From contig CAZLKN010000003.1 in assembly GCA_964560135.1 (NCBI GenBank), positions 60,743-124,742 of the forward strand: a stretch of DNA of 64,000 nucleotides, given 5' to 3'. The first letter of the stretch is position 1, and each line of letters opens with the position of its first letter. Below the pieces are notes generated by a model, which was given only the letters and a program-made list of their open reading frames with translations, was not told the origin of the DNA and did not search any database. Below, in pieces: positions 16,601 to 23,538 of this stretch. This DNA is from CAZLKN01 sp964560135 (GTDB lineage: Bacteria > Actinomycetota > JAICYB01). The translations under genes and the position numbers were made by a program.

Positions 16601-17326
16601 TGGGTCGGGCTCTACGCCCTCGGAGGCATCGGTTTGCTGTTCCTGTGGGACCTGTGGTCGCGGGGCCGCCGGGGTCTGTGGGGACTGGTGGGCGGGCCGG
16701 TGATGGCGCTGATCGCGATCGGCGTCTTCCTGGTGCTGGTCCCCGCCGGGGTCTACGTGGCCTCGTACATCCCGTACTTCGCCCTCGGGAACTCCTTCGG
16801 CGACCTGCTGGAGCTCCAGCGGGGGATGTACACCTATCACGCTCACCTCACGGCCACCCACCCGTTCGGGTCGCCGTGGTACGGCTGGCCGGTCGGTCAC
16901 CGGGCCGTGTGGATCTACCTCGGGTCGGGAGGCGGGGGACGGGCGGAGATCTGGACCGTCGGGAACCCCGTGGTGTTCGTCGGGGGCCTGCTCGCGTTCG
17001 TCTCGCTGGCGGTGGCCGCCGTCCGGGCCCGGTCCGTCGCGTTCTCGGTGATCGTGTTCGCGGTTCTCGTCCAGTTCGTGCCGTGGACCCTGGTGGACCG
17101 GGTGGCCTTCCTGTACCACTACCTGCCGATCGTCCCGTTCCTGGCGATCGCGCTGGGCTGGTGGCTGGCGGTGGGGGAGCGGGGGATGTCTCGCCGGGGT
17201 GCGGCGGTGGCCGTGGCTGCACTGGCGACGGCCGTGTTCGTCGCCCTCCTGCCGGTCCTGGCGGGGATCTCGGTTCCCGACGCGTATCACGACGCGGTCC
17301 GCGCCGTGCTGCCCTGGGTGTTCTAG
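13682..17326 (+). CDS. Double GT-C mannosyltransferase (PMT fusion with inserted extracytoplasmic domain)
   Basis: This 1214-residue membrane protein contains two GT-C modules. The first (about 1-475) has PFDMASFAGWAGRLAEEG, DYPPGYLWVLWVLG and AVWGQVDALLALLVL, like polyprenol-dependent hexosyltransferases. After a Pro-rich linker the second begins near 520 with the PMT catalytic loop MYFDEVYHARTAGEYLQGKD and THPPLAKEL, then continues from about 855 with a PMT C-terminal membrane region (YIPYFALG, HPFGSPWYGWPV). Between these, residues about 580-850 form a soluble, beta-rich segment with repeated V..DG patterns that resembles a propeller, at the place where eukaryotic PMTs carry MIR domains. 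PMTs transfer mannose from a lipid carrier to secreted proteins. Its stop overlaps that of the convergent kinase gene. Confidence 0.85.
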   Translation: MLDFESLKDASRRAAWWASTRRGLVWMTLAGLALRLVLAVVSTGFPFDMASFAGWAGRLAEEGPLGFYPTEGEEFFVDYPPGYLWVLWVLGVVSRGLTGGAPSEFLLKLPAIGADLGIAWVAAALAARLTPVTIRRRFPVRGVVAAAVLFNPALIFVSAVWGQVDALLALLVLASFWFLATGTPSFRREAAGMALLALAVGTKPQGIFVLPFVVLLLLWRHVRGAVAGREERGAGAAALAGIGRVAALGAVSLGTGIALMASFGVGPVQAVRFFAEAGSTYTVTSVFAFNFWGAVGFWRSDLHDTAAGEAVRLAGVPAFYLALAAFGAGTAALLGRAWLALRRGEMEARVLVFGGVAMICLAFAVLTRIHERYLFLGLACLAPLVAWPWMRRAYVGLSLAYLVNVWFPYVYYLEFDGQSAPRLGPVFDILYGRGLDSPQLRTISVLTAVACLAVAWLGWRWFRVPPEPPPAPGPTSGRTPEADAPLVASAPVEAAPRPPWRLTLHPVGRRGAALALVAFLVVLATRLAWVGEPPGMYFDEVYHARTAGEYLQGKDVYEWTHPPLAKELMAASVRGVGGIGARGRGELADGMDSGMVDAHGSTVVWAAPGAVQWGRLDGCEVRPRGGAVRTTVTPTAVAVWDEGALLGGTGREGPVLALLDAGGEQWRVPVPAVPERIATIDGAGFVVGVDGSLGMVDRAGEFVPLAPGALGLDADRQERVVWVSFPAEGRVAAYGTGGQVREATVQGQPAALAVAPETSRLLVAGDQGLESVDADDARHEAVLGEVSADRLAAVPGSGLVWAFDGDEARLIEPLGMSTIGRAELPEPPLAVSGATEGTVLAVSSSGITCLGGRPAFGWRFGSAIFGAAMAALAALIALRMFGSTLAAGLAALFVAVDGLAFTLARIAMNDSYVTAGILAAWFCALSCLYRTGAAVVPEGDAEEEAAADVRSRWPAVGWMALTGLSLGFAVASKWVGLYALGGIGLLFLWDLWSRGRRGLWGLVGGPVMALIAIGVFLVLVPAGVYVASYIPYFALGNSFGDLLELQRGMYTYHAHLTATHPFGSPWYGWPVGHRAVWIYLGSGGGGRAEIWTVGNPVVFVGGLLAFVSLAVAAVRARSVAFSVIVFAVLVQFVPWTLVDRVAFLYHYLPIVPFLAIALGWWLAVGERGMSRRGAAVAVAALATAVFVALLPVLAGISVPDAYHDAVRAVLPWVF

Positions 17327-19143
17327 GGCTGCGAGCGCGCTCCGTCCGGAGCCGGTTCGCCCACGACCTCGGGGGCCGGAGACGCCGGTCCGGGGAGGCG
17401 GACCGTGAAGGTCGAGCCCCGGCCCCGCTCGCTGGACAGCAGTACCGTGCCTTCCATGGCTTCGGTGAGCTCCTTCACGATCGCCAGGCCGATGCCCGTC
17501 CCCCGGACGCGCCGGACCTCGTCCTGCTGGCCGCGGTAGAAGCGCTCGAACACATGCGGCTGCTCGTCGGCGGGGATGCCGATGCCCCGGTCGGTGACCG
17601 CGAGATCCACCCAGCCGTCGTCGGACTCCTCGACGGTCACCGTGATCGGTGCCCCCTCCGGCGAGTAGCGCGCGGCGTTGATGAGCAGGTTGTCGAGTAC
17701 CTGCCCGAGCGCGGTGGCGTCGAACCACGCCTCGAGGTCATCCGGGGCGTGGAGGTCGACTTGGTGGCCGGCCAGCGTCGGCTCGAGCCGGCTCACCGTC
17801 TCCTGGACGAACGGTGCGACGTGGAGCCTTCCCGGGGTCAGGTTCAGCATCCCCGACTGGAGTCGCGAGAAGTCCAGGAGGTCGCGGATCCGATCGTCCA
17901 GGTCGCTCGCCTGGGTCTCGATCCGCCCGACCAGGTCCCGCCGCCGGTCGTCGGCCACGTCGTCCCAGCGTTCCCGGAGGGTGCTCGCGAACCCCGCGAT
18001 CACCGTGAGCGGTGTCCGGAGCTCGTGCGAGACGGTGGACAGGAAGTCGTCCTTGAGCCTGTCCAGGGTCCGGAGATCCTCGAGCGTGGAGCGCTCGCGC
18101 TCGTAGGCGGAGGCGTTGGCCATCGCCACGCCCGCCAGCGCCGCCAGGGCCTGGAGCCTGGCGGTGTCGTCGGGGTTGGGATGGCTGACGGCCTCGAGGT
18201 AGCAGGAGAGCACGCCGACGACCGAGCCCTCGAGCGGGATCGGGACGCTGCAGACCGAACGCCACGTCCGGGGCAGGACCGTTCCCTCGAGGGCCGGGGG
18301 GCCGTACCGTCCGTGGGCGGGGTCCGGCGCCCACACCGGCTGTCCCGTCCGGCGGGCGACGGCGGGTGAGGACTCGCCGAACACCGGATCCAGCGCCGGC
18401 AGCCATAGGGGCTCGACCACACTGGTGGGAAGCTTCGAGCGGCCGGCCGCCGAGAAACCGTCCCCGTCGGGGAGCCAGACGATCGCGAAACCCGCCTGCA
18501 TCACCCGGACCGTCTCTTCGGCGAGGGCGGACAGGATCTCCTGCCGGTCGAGGTCCGCGTTCAGCTGCAGGGCGGCCTCGTGGAGTTGCAGCGACGCATC
18601 CCGCTCCGAGTGCAGCCTGCTCGCCATGCCCCCGACCACGAGGCCCTGCACCAGGGTGAGGCCGAGCACGTAGGTGATCGAGTCCACCGTGAGGGGGAAC
18701 CCGAACTCCTGTGCGGCGTTGTAGCGCACCAGCGCGTAGAAGACGCTCGCGAACAGGGCCGTGCCCACGGCCCCGCGCATGTCGTACCGGTAGGCCGCCT
18801 CCAGCTGGACGATCAGGAAGAGAACCCACTGGGTCGCCGCGGGCTGGTCGAGGTACAGCCAGACCGTCGCGCAGACGACGAACACGTCCACAGCGAACAT
18901 CGCGAAGGCCGTCGGGCGGGCGATGCGCCCGCGCCGCAACGACGGCAGCAGGGCGAGGTTGGCCGCGACCAGCAGGCCCCCGAGGCCGAAGGTGGCCGGG
19001 ATCAGGTAGCTGCGCGCCTGCGGCCCGGGTTGGATCAGGGTCCCCTGGACGAAGACGAAGGCCGCCGCCACCCAGCGGGCGTAGGAGAGCGACCGCTCGA
19101 CCCCCCAGGGGGCCGGTTGCGTCGCATCGGGCGCTTCGGCCAC
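17323..19143 (-). CDS. Membrane GAF-domain sensor histidine kinase
   Basis: A 606-residue kinase. Residues 20-185 carry about five or six membrane helices of a MASE-like input module; 195-345 is a GAF-like domain (EILSALAEETVRVMQAGF to RLQALAALAGVAMANAS). HisKA has the phosphorylatable His373 in STVSHELRTP, the N box is DNLLINAARYSP, and the ATP-binding loops are DRGIGIP (518-524) and GTGIGLAI (548-555). The GTG at 19143 is preceded by GGAGGAAGGAA; longer frames would run into manB. No response regulator is adjacent; the nearest is the LuxR-type regulator at 28.5 kb. The signal is unknown. Its last bases share a CTAG with the stop of the PMT gene. Confidence 0.88.
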   Translation of the reverse strand: MAEAPDATQPAPWGVERSLSYARWVAAAFVFVQGTLIQPGPQARSYLIPATFGLGGLLVAANLALLPSLRRGRIARPTAFAMFAVDVFVVCATVWLYLDQPAATQWVLFLIVQLEAAYRYDMRGAVGTALFASVFYALVRYNAAQEFGFPLTVDSITYVLGLTLVQGLVVGGMASRLHSERDASLQLHEAALQLNADLDRQEILSALAEETVRVMQAGFAIVWLPDGDGFSAAGRSKLPTSVVEPLWLPALDPVFGESSPAVARRTGQPVWAPDPAHGRYGPPALEGTVLPRTWRSVCSVPIPLEGSVVGVLSCYLEAVSHPNPDDTARLQALAALAGVAMANASAYERERSTLEDLRTLDRLKDDFLSTVSHELRTPLTVIAGFASTLRERWDDVADDRRRDLVGRIETQASDLDDRIRDLLDFSRLQSGMLNLTPGRLHVAPFVQETVSRLEPTLAGHQVDLHAPDDLEAWFDATALGQVLDNLLINAARYSPEGAPITVTVEESDDGWVDLAVTDRGIGIPADEQPHVFERFYRGQQDEVRRVRGTGIGLAIVKELTEAMEGTVLLSSERGRGSTFTVRLPGPASPAPEVVGEPAPDGARSQP

Positions 19144-19251
19144 GCCGTTCCTTCCTCCGGATCGAGCACGGGCGTCGTCGAGGAGCATAGGAGCGATCGG
19201 TGGCAGCGTCGAGCCAGCGTCGCTCAGGCCGCGTGTGCGAGGATTTGCGCC

Positions 19252-20589
19252 ATGAGCTACGGCAAGATCTTCAAGGCCTACGACATCAGAGGCCTGTACC
19301 CGGAGGAGATCCACGAGGACGCCGCATACCGGATCGGCCGCGCGTTCGCGGTCTTCGCCGCCTCCGAGGCGGTGCTCGTGGGCCGGGACATGCGCGACTC
19401 ATCGCCGTCGCTGGCCGAGACGTTCCTGCGCGGGGTCACCGACGAGGGCGTCGACGGCGTCGATCTCGGCCTGGTGTCCACGGATCTCGTGTACTTCGCC
19501 TCAGGACGTCACGACCTGCCGGGGGCGATGTTCACCGCGTCGCACAATCCGCCCGGATACAACGGGATCAAGATGTGTCTGGCGGGGGCGGCGCCCGTGG
19601 GCCAGGACACGGGGCTCGCCGAGATCCGGGCCCGCGCGGAAGCCGGTTCGGGCACACCGGACCGACCCCGCGGGTCGGTCCGGCGGATGGACGCCCTCGA
19701 GGAGTTCGTCGGCCATCTCGTGGGCATCGTCGATCCGGCCGCCATGCGTCCGCTGACCGTCGTCGCCGACGCCGCCAACGGCATGGGTGGACTGCTCGTT
19801 CCGGCCGTCTTCGAGCGGCTGCCCATGAAGCTGGTCCCCCTGTACTTCGAACTCGACGGGACGTTCCCCAACCATCCCGCCGATCCGATCCAACCGGAGA
19901 ACCTGAAGGATCTGCAGCGCGCGGTGCTGGCCGAGGGCGCCGACGTCGGTATGGCCTTCGACGGTGACGCCGACCGCGTCTTCCTCGTGGACGAGAAGGC
20001 CGAGCCGGTCTCCGGCAGCCTCACCACCGCGCTCGTGGCCAAACGCATCCTCGAGCACAACCCCGGCGAGACGGTGATCCACAACGTGATCTGTTCGCGG
20101 GTGGTGCGGGAGGTGATCGAGGAGCACGGGGGCCGGGCGGTGAGCTCCAGGGTCGGTCATTCGTTCATCAAGGCCCTGATGGCCGAGACGGGCGCCGTCT
20201 TCGCCGGTGAGCATTCGGGGCACTACTACTTCCGGGACAACTTCCGCGCCGACTCCGGGATCCTAGCCGCCCTCTACGTGCTCGAACTGATGTCGGCGGC
20301 CAAGGCGCCTCTGTCCGCCCTGCTCGAGCCGCTGCGCCGCTACGCGAACTCGGGGGAGATCAACACCCCCGTCGACGACCAGCAGGCGACGATGGACCGG
20401 GTGGCAGCATCCTTCCCAGACGCCGATCAGGAACGCATCGACGGTCTGACCGTCTCCTACGACGACTGGTGGTTCAACCTCCGGCCGTCCAACACGGAGC
20501 CGCTCCTGCGGCTGAACGTGGAGGCCCGGGACGACGACACGCTACGGCGCAGGACCGAGGAGATCCTGGCCATCATCAGAAAGGGGTGA
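19252..20589 (+). CDS. manB: Phosphomannomutase/phosphoglucomutase
   Basis: A 445-residue alpha-D-phosphohexomutase that interconverts mannose-6-P and mannose-1-P (or the glucose pair), supplying GDP-mannose synthesis. IFKAYDIRG opens domain 1. The phosphoserine loop is TASHNP (Ser97), the magnesium loop is DGDADR near residue 236, the sugar-binding loop is GEHSGHYYF and the phosphate-binding loop is RPSNTEP. All catalytic parts are intact and the length is normal. It is followed after three bases by the Trm112-like gene and then the SIS isomerase, the usual actinobacterial order. Confidence 0.95.
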   Translation: MSYGKIFKAYDIRGLYPEEIHEDAAYRIGRAFAVFAASEAVLVGRDMRDSSPSLAETFLRGVTDEGVDGVDLGLVSTDLVYFASGRHDLPGAMFTASHNPPGYNGIKMCLAGAAPVGQDTGLAEIRARAEAGSGTPDRPRGSVRRMDALEEFVGHLVGIVDPAAMRPLTVVADAANGMGGLLVPAVFERLPMKLVPLYFELDGTFPNHPADPIQPENLKDLQRAVLAEGADVGMAFDGDADRVFLVDEKAEPVSGSLTTALVAKRILEHNPGETVIHNVICSRVVREVIEEHGGRAVSSRVGHSFIKALMAETGAVFAGEHSGHYYFRDNFRADSGILAALYVLELMSAAKAPLSALLEPLRRYANSGEINTPVDDQQATMDRVAASFPDADQERIDGLTVSYDDWWFNLRPSNTEPLLRLNVEARDDDTLRRRTEEILAIIRKG

Positions 20590-20592
20590 GCC

Positions 20593-20781
20593 GTGGGCAT
20601 AGACAAGGAACTGCTCGACATCCTCGCCTGCCCGAAGTGCAGACAACCGGTGGAGGAGCGAACGACTCCGGACGGCGAGGTCCTCGTGTGTACGGCTCCG
20701 GATTGCCGGCTGGCCTATCCCGTCCGCGACGGCATCCCGGTGATGCTCGTGGGCGAGGCCACGCCTTGGAGCGGGTCCTGA
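20593..20781 (+). CDS. Trm112 family zinc-binding protein
   Basis: A 62-residue protein starting with GTG three bases after manB. DKELLDILACPKCRQPVEE and CTAPDCRLAYPVRDGIPVML contain two Cys pairs and the YPVRDGIPVML end typical of Trm112/UPF0434. Trm112 partners activate methyltransferases in eukaryotes and archaea; in bacteria the role is unclear. It is almost always found between manB and the SIS isomerase in actinobacteria, as here. Its 3' end overlaps the start of the next gene. Confidence 0.9.
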   Translation: MGIDKELLDILACPKCRQPVEERTTPDGEVLVCTAPDCRLAYPVRDGIPVMLVGEATPWSGS

Positions 20782-21848
20782 GCCTGCTCGACCAGCCGGA
20801 GGCGGTCGCCGAGCGTGACCCGGGGAGGTCGCTGGACGCCGTCGCGTCGCTGCCGGCGCACGTGCGCGAGGCCGCCGCGGCCGGTGCCGCCGCGGGGGCC
20901 CGGCTCCCGGGAACCGACGACATCGATCACGTCGTGGTGTGCGGGATGGGCGGCTCGGCGGTGGGCGGCGACGTGCTCGCGGCGCTCGCCCGCGCCGCCG
21001 GTCCGGTGCCGGTGGTGGTCCACCGCGGGTACGGTGCGCCGGCCCACGTCGGGCCCCGGACGCTCGTGGTGGCCTCCAGCTACTCGGGGGGGACCGAGGA
21101 GACCCTCGACGCCTTCCGCGCCGCTCGCGATCGCGGGGCCACGGGTCTGGCGATCACGATCGGCGGGCGCCTGGGCGATGAGGCTTCGGCGGCCGGCTGG
21201 GAGGTGATCGCGCCCACCGACGGCCTGATGCCGCGTTTCGCGCTGGGATGGATGACGGCGGCTCCGGCGGCGGCGCTCGAGGCGGCCGGGCTGCTGCGTC
21301 CGGCGGTGGGCTGGGCCGACGGCGCGCCGGTGGCGCTCGGGCGCCGCGTGAGCGCCTGGGGGCCGGGCGCTCCCACCGACGCCAACCCCGCCAAGGGTCT
21401 GGCCCACGCCCTGCTGGGCGCCTCCCCGGTGATCTGGGGGGCCGAAGGCGCATCGGGGGTGGCCGCCGTGCGATGGAAGAACGACCTCAACGAGAACGCG
21501 AAGGTGGCCGCCCACGCCGCGGTGCTCCCGGAGCTCGACCACAACGAGATCGTTGGGCTGGCCGCCGAAGGGCGGCAGGGCCGGCCCACCAGCCGCAGCG
21601 TGCTGGTGTGCCTGCGCGAGAGCGTGGAGGATGAGCGGGTGGGGGCCAGGTTCGTGGCCTCGACCCGCGAGGTGGCGGCGTCCTTCGAACTCGTCTGGGA
21701 GGCCCGTGGCGAGGGAGACGACGCCCTCGTGCGGTTCCTCGACCTCGCGCTGCTCGGCGGGTTCGTGTCCGTGTACCTGGCGTTGCTGCGGGGGGTTGAT
21801 CCCGTCCCCATCGAGGCGATCGCCCGGCTCAAGTCCGCCCTGGCGTAG
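20766..21848 (+). CDS. Bifunctional phosphoglucose/phosphomannose isomerase (SIS domains)
   Basis: A 360-residue SIS-domain protein. VVVCGMGGSAVGGDVLAAL is the N-terminal phosphosugar site, followed by VASSYSGGTEETLDAF; the second half contains RWKNDLNENAKV and PELDHNEIVG, both diagnostic of the PGI/PMI family. It converts fructose-6-P to glucose-6-P and mannose-6-P, feeding ManB. TTG at 20766 is the only good start in frame and overlaps the end of the Trm112 gene by 16 bases, implying translational coupling; an internal start would lose family sequence. Confidence 0.88.
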   Translation: MERVLSLLDQPEAVAERDPGRSLDAVASLPAHVREAAAAGAAAGARLPGTDDIDHVVVCGMGGSAVGGDVLAALARAAGPVPVVVHRGYGAPAHVGPRTLVVASSYSGGTEETLDAFRAARDRGATGLAITIGGRLGDEASAAGWEVIAPTDGLMPRFALGWMTAAPAAALEAAGLLRPAVGWADGAPVALGRRVSAWGPGAPTDANPAKGLAHALLGASPVIWGAEGASGVAAVRWKNDLNENAKVAAHAAVLPELDHNEIVGLAAEGRQGRPTSRSVLVCLRESVEDERVGARFVASTREVAASFELVWEARGEGDDALVRFLDLALLGGFVSVYLALLRGVDPVPIEAIARLKSALA

Positions 21849-21889
21849 GTTGGCGCGACGCATGGCTCCGATCCGGGGCCTGCTGTCTC

Positions 21890-21918
21890 TTGACACATAC
21901 GTACGTGTGTGTTGTGAT
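21890..21918 (+). promoter_or_regulatory. Promoter with overlapping palindrome upstream of RHH-like gene and sahH
   Basis: TTGACA (21890-21895), 17 bases, TGTGAT (21913-21918). The palindrome ACACATACGTACGTGT (21893-21908, one mismatched pair) covers the -35 and spacer. A repressor bound here would block the promoter; the small gene that follows is a candidate autoregulator. Confidence 0.6.
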
Positions 21919-21925
21919 CCCCCAC

Positions 21926-22246
21926 ATGACGCAGCGCGACGCCCTCGGACGAAGGCGGGCCCCCGGCCAGAACCGGGGCCTGCGGCCGCTGTACCCACCG
22001 CTGCCCCGCGGCACGGAGTCCCGCTCGGTGCGTGTGGCCATGGCCCGCGAGGCCTGGGCTCTCGTCGACCGCTACCTCGCCGGCCGGCGCCGGACCACCG
22101 GCCCCCGGGCGCTCGGAGAGTTGCTGGAGCGGGCGGTGCGGCAGCACGAGCACGAGCGCGAGCGCGTCGCGGACTGGCAGGAATGGCAGATCCGCAAGGA
22201 GCAGCTGCTGCTTGCGCGGAGGACCGACGAAGCGGCGGCGTCATGA
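21926..22246 (+). CDS. Small basic protein, possible ribbon-helix-helix regulator
   Basis: A 106-residue protein from the ATG at 21926 (MTQRDALGRRRAPGQNRG). The middle, RSVRVAMAREAWALVDRYLA followed by a helix GPRALGELLERAVRQ, has the strand-helix-helix pattern of CopG/MetJ-type DNA-binding proteins. The C-terminus is a charged helix. It lies directly after a strong promoter with an overlapping palindrome and 26 bases before sahH, so it may be an autorepressor that also controls sahH. The identification of the fold is by pattern only; no close family is recognised. Confidence 0.6.
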   Translation: MTQRDALGRRRAPGQNRGLRPLYPPLPRGTESRSVRVAMAREAWALVDRYLAGRRRTTGPRALGELLERAVRQHEHERERVADWQEWQIRKEQLLLARRTDEAAAS

Positions 22247-22272
22247 CGCGCCGCCGCAACGAGGAGGGAACG

Positions 22273-23538
22273 ATGACCGAGAGCCACATCGCCGACGCCA
22301 ACCTGGCCGACGAGGGACGCCTGCGCGCCGACTGGGCGTCCAGCCAGATGCCCGTCGTGGCCACGCTCACGGAGCGTTTCACCACCGAGCAGCCCTACGC
22401 GGGCCTGCGGATCGGCGCATGCCTGCACGTCACCACGGAGACCGCCAACCTCGTCCGGTTGCTGCGGGCCGGCGGCGCCGAGGTGCTCCTGTGCGCGTCC
22501 AACCCGCTGTCCACCCAGGACGACGTCGCCGCGTACCTCGCCTCCGAGGGGGTCAAGGTCTATGCCGTCCGCGGCGAGGACAACGACACCTACTACGCCC
22601 ACATCCGCGCCGTCCTCGACGCGAAGCCGCACCTGACGGTGGACGACGGCGCCGACCTGGTGTCGGTCATGCACCGCGAGCGTCCCGAGCAGGCCGATGA
22701 GACCGTCGGCGGCAGCGAGGAGACCACCACGGGCGTGATCCGGCTGCGCCAGATGGCCAGGGAGCAGGCGTTGCGGTACCCGATCGTGGCCATCAACGAC
22801 ACGCCCACCAAGCACCTGTTCGACAACCGGTTCGGCACGGGGCAGTCGGCCCTCGACGGGATCATCCGCGCCACCAACGTGCTCCTGGCCGGTCGCACCT
22901 TCGTGGTCTCCGGCTTCGGTGACTGCGGCCGCGGCGTGGCCTCGCGTGCCCGGGGGCTCGGCGCCCATGTGGTCGTCACCGAGGTGGACGAGATCCGCGC
23001 GATCGAGGCCGTCATGGAGGGCTTCCGGGTCATGCCGATGGCCGAGGCGGTGAAGGTGGGAGACATCTTCTGCACGGTCACCGGTGACCGGGACGTGATC
23101 CGCCTGGAGCACATCGAGGCGATGAAGGACGGCGCGATCATCTCCAACGCCGGGCACTTCGACCTCGAGATCGACGTCAAGGCACTGCGCAAGATCGCCG
23201 TGGAGACCAAGCGCGTCCGGGCCAACGTGGAGGAGTTCCGCCTTCCCGACGGCCGCCGGATCCGCCTGCTGGCCGAGGGCCGGCTGGTGAACCTCGGCGC
23301 CGCCGAGGGACACCCCGCCTCGGTGATGGACATGTCCTTCGCCGGGCAGGCTCTCGCGCTGCGCTGGCTCGCCACCGAGCACCGCGACGGGGGCCGGCTG
23401 CCGGTGGGCGTCCACGACGTGCCCGAACTGGTCGACCGGGAGATCGCGCGACTGAAGCTCGAGACGATGGGCATGCAGATCGACACCCTCACGCCGGAGC
23501 AGGAGGCCTACCTGTCCTCCTGGGAGCTCGGGACGTAG
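22273..23538 (+). CDS. ahcY: Adenosylhomocysteinase
   Basis: A 421-residue S-adenosylhomocysteine hydrolase, converting SAH to adenosine and homocysteine in the methyl cycle. Motifs: ACLHVTTETANLVRLLRAGG, CASNPLSTQDDVAA, the substrate region GGSEETTTGVIRL, NDTPTKHLFDNRFGTGQS, the NAD site GFGDCGRGVA near residue 213 and HFDLEIDV. It lacks the extra ~40-residue segment of the plant and most bacterial enzymes, so it is the short archaeal/Thermotoga-like form. GAGGAGGGAA right before the ATG at 22273 decides the start over an ATG at 22243 that overlaps the previous stop. It overlaps the convergent antiporter gene by about 30 bp. Confidence 0.95.
   Translation: MTESHIADANLADEGRLRADWASSQMPVVATLTERFTTEQPYAGLRIGACLHVTTETANLVRLLRAGGAEVLLCASNPLSTQDDVAAYLASEGVKVYAVRGEDNDTYYAHIRAVLDAKPHLTVDDGADLVSVMHRERPEQADETVGGSEETTTGVIRLRQMAREQALRYPIVAINDTPTKHLFDNRFGTGQSALDGIIRATNVLLAGRTFVVSGFGDCGRGVASRARGLGAHVVVTEVDEIRAIEAVMEGFRVMPMAEAVKVGDIFCTVTGDRDVIRLEHIEAMKDGAIISNAGHFDLEIDVKALRKIAVETKRVRANVEEFRLPDGRRIRLLAEGRLVNLGAAEGHPASVMDMSFAGQALALRWLATEHRDGGRLPVGVHDVPELVDREIARLKLETMGMQIDTLTPEQEAYLSSWELGT

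Noticed and set aside
21890..21925. TTG or ATG-like start near 21890 for the RHH-like gene
   Set aside because: This stretch contains the -35, palindrome and -10; the ATG at 21926 follows them.
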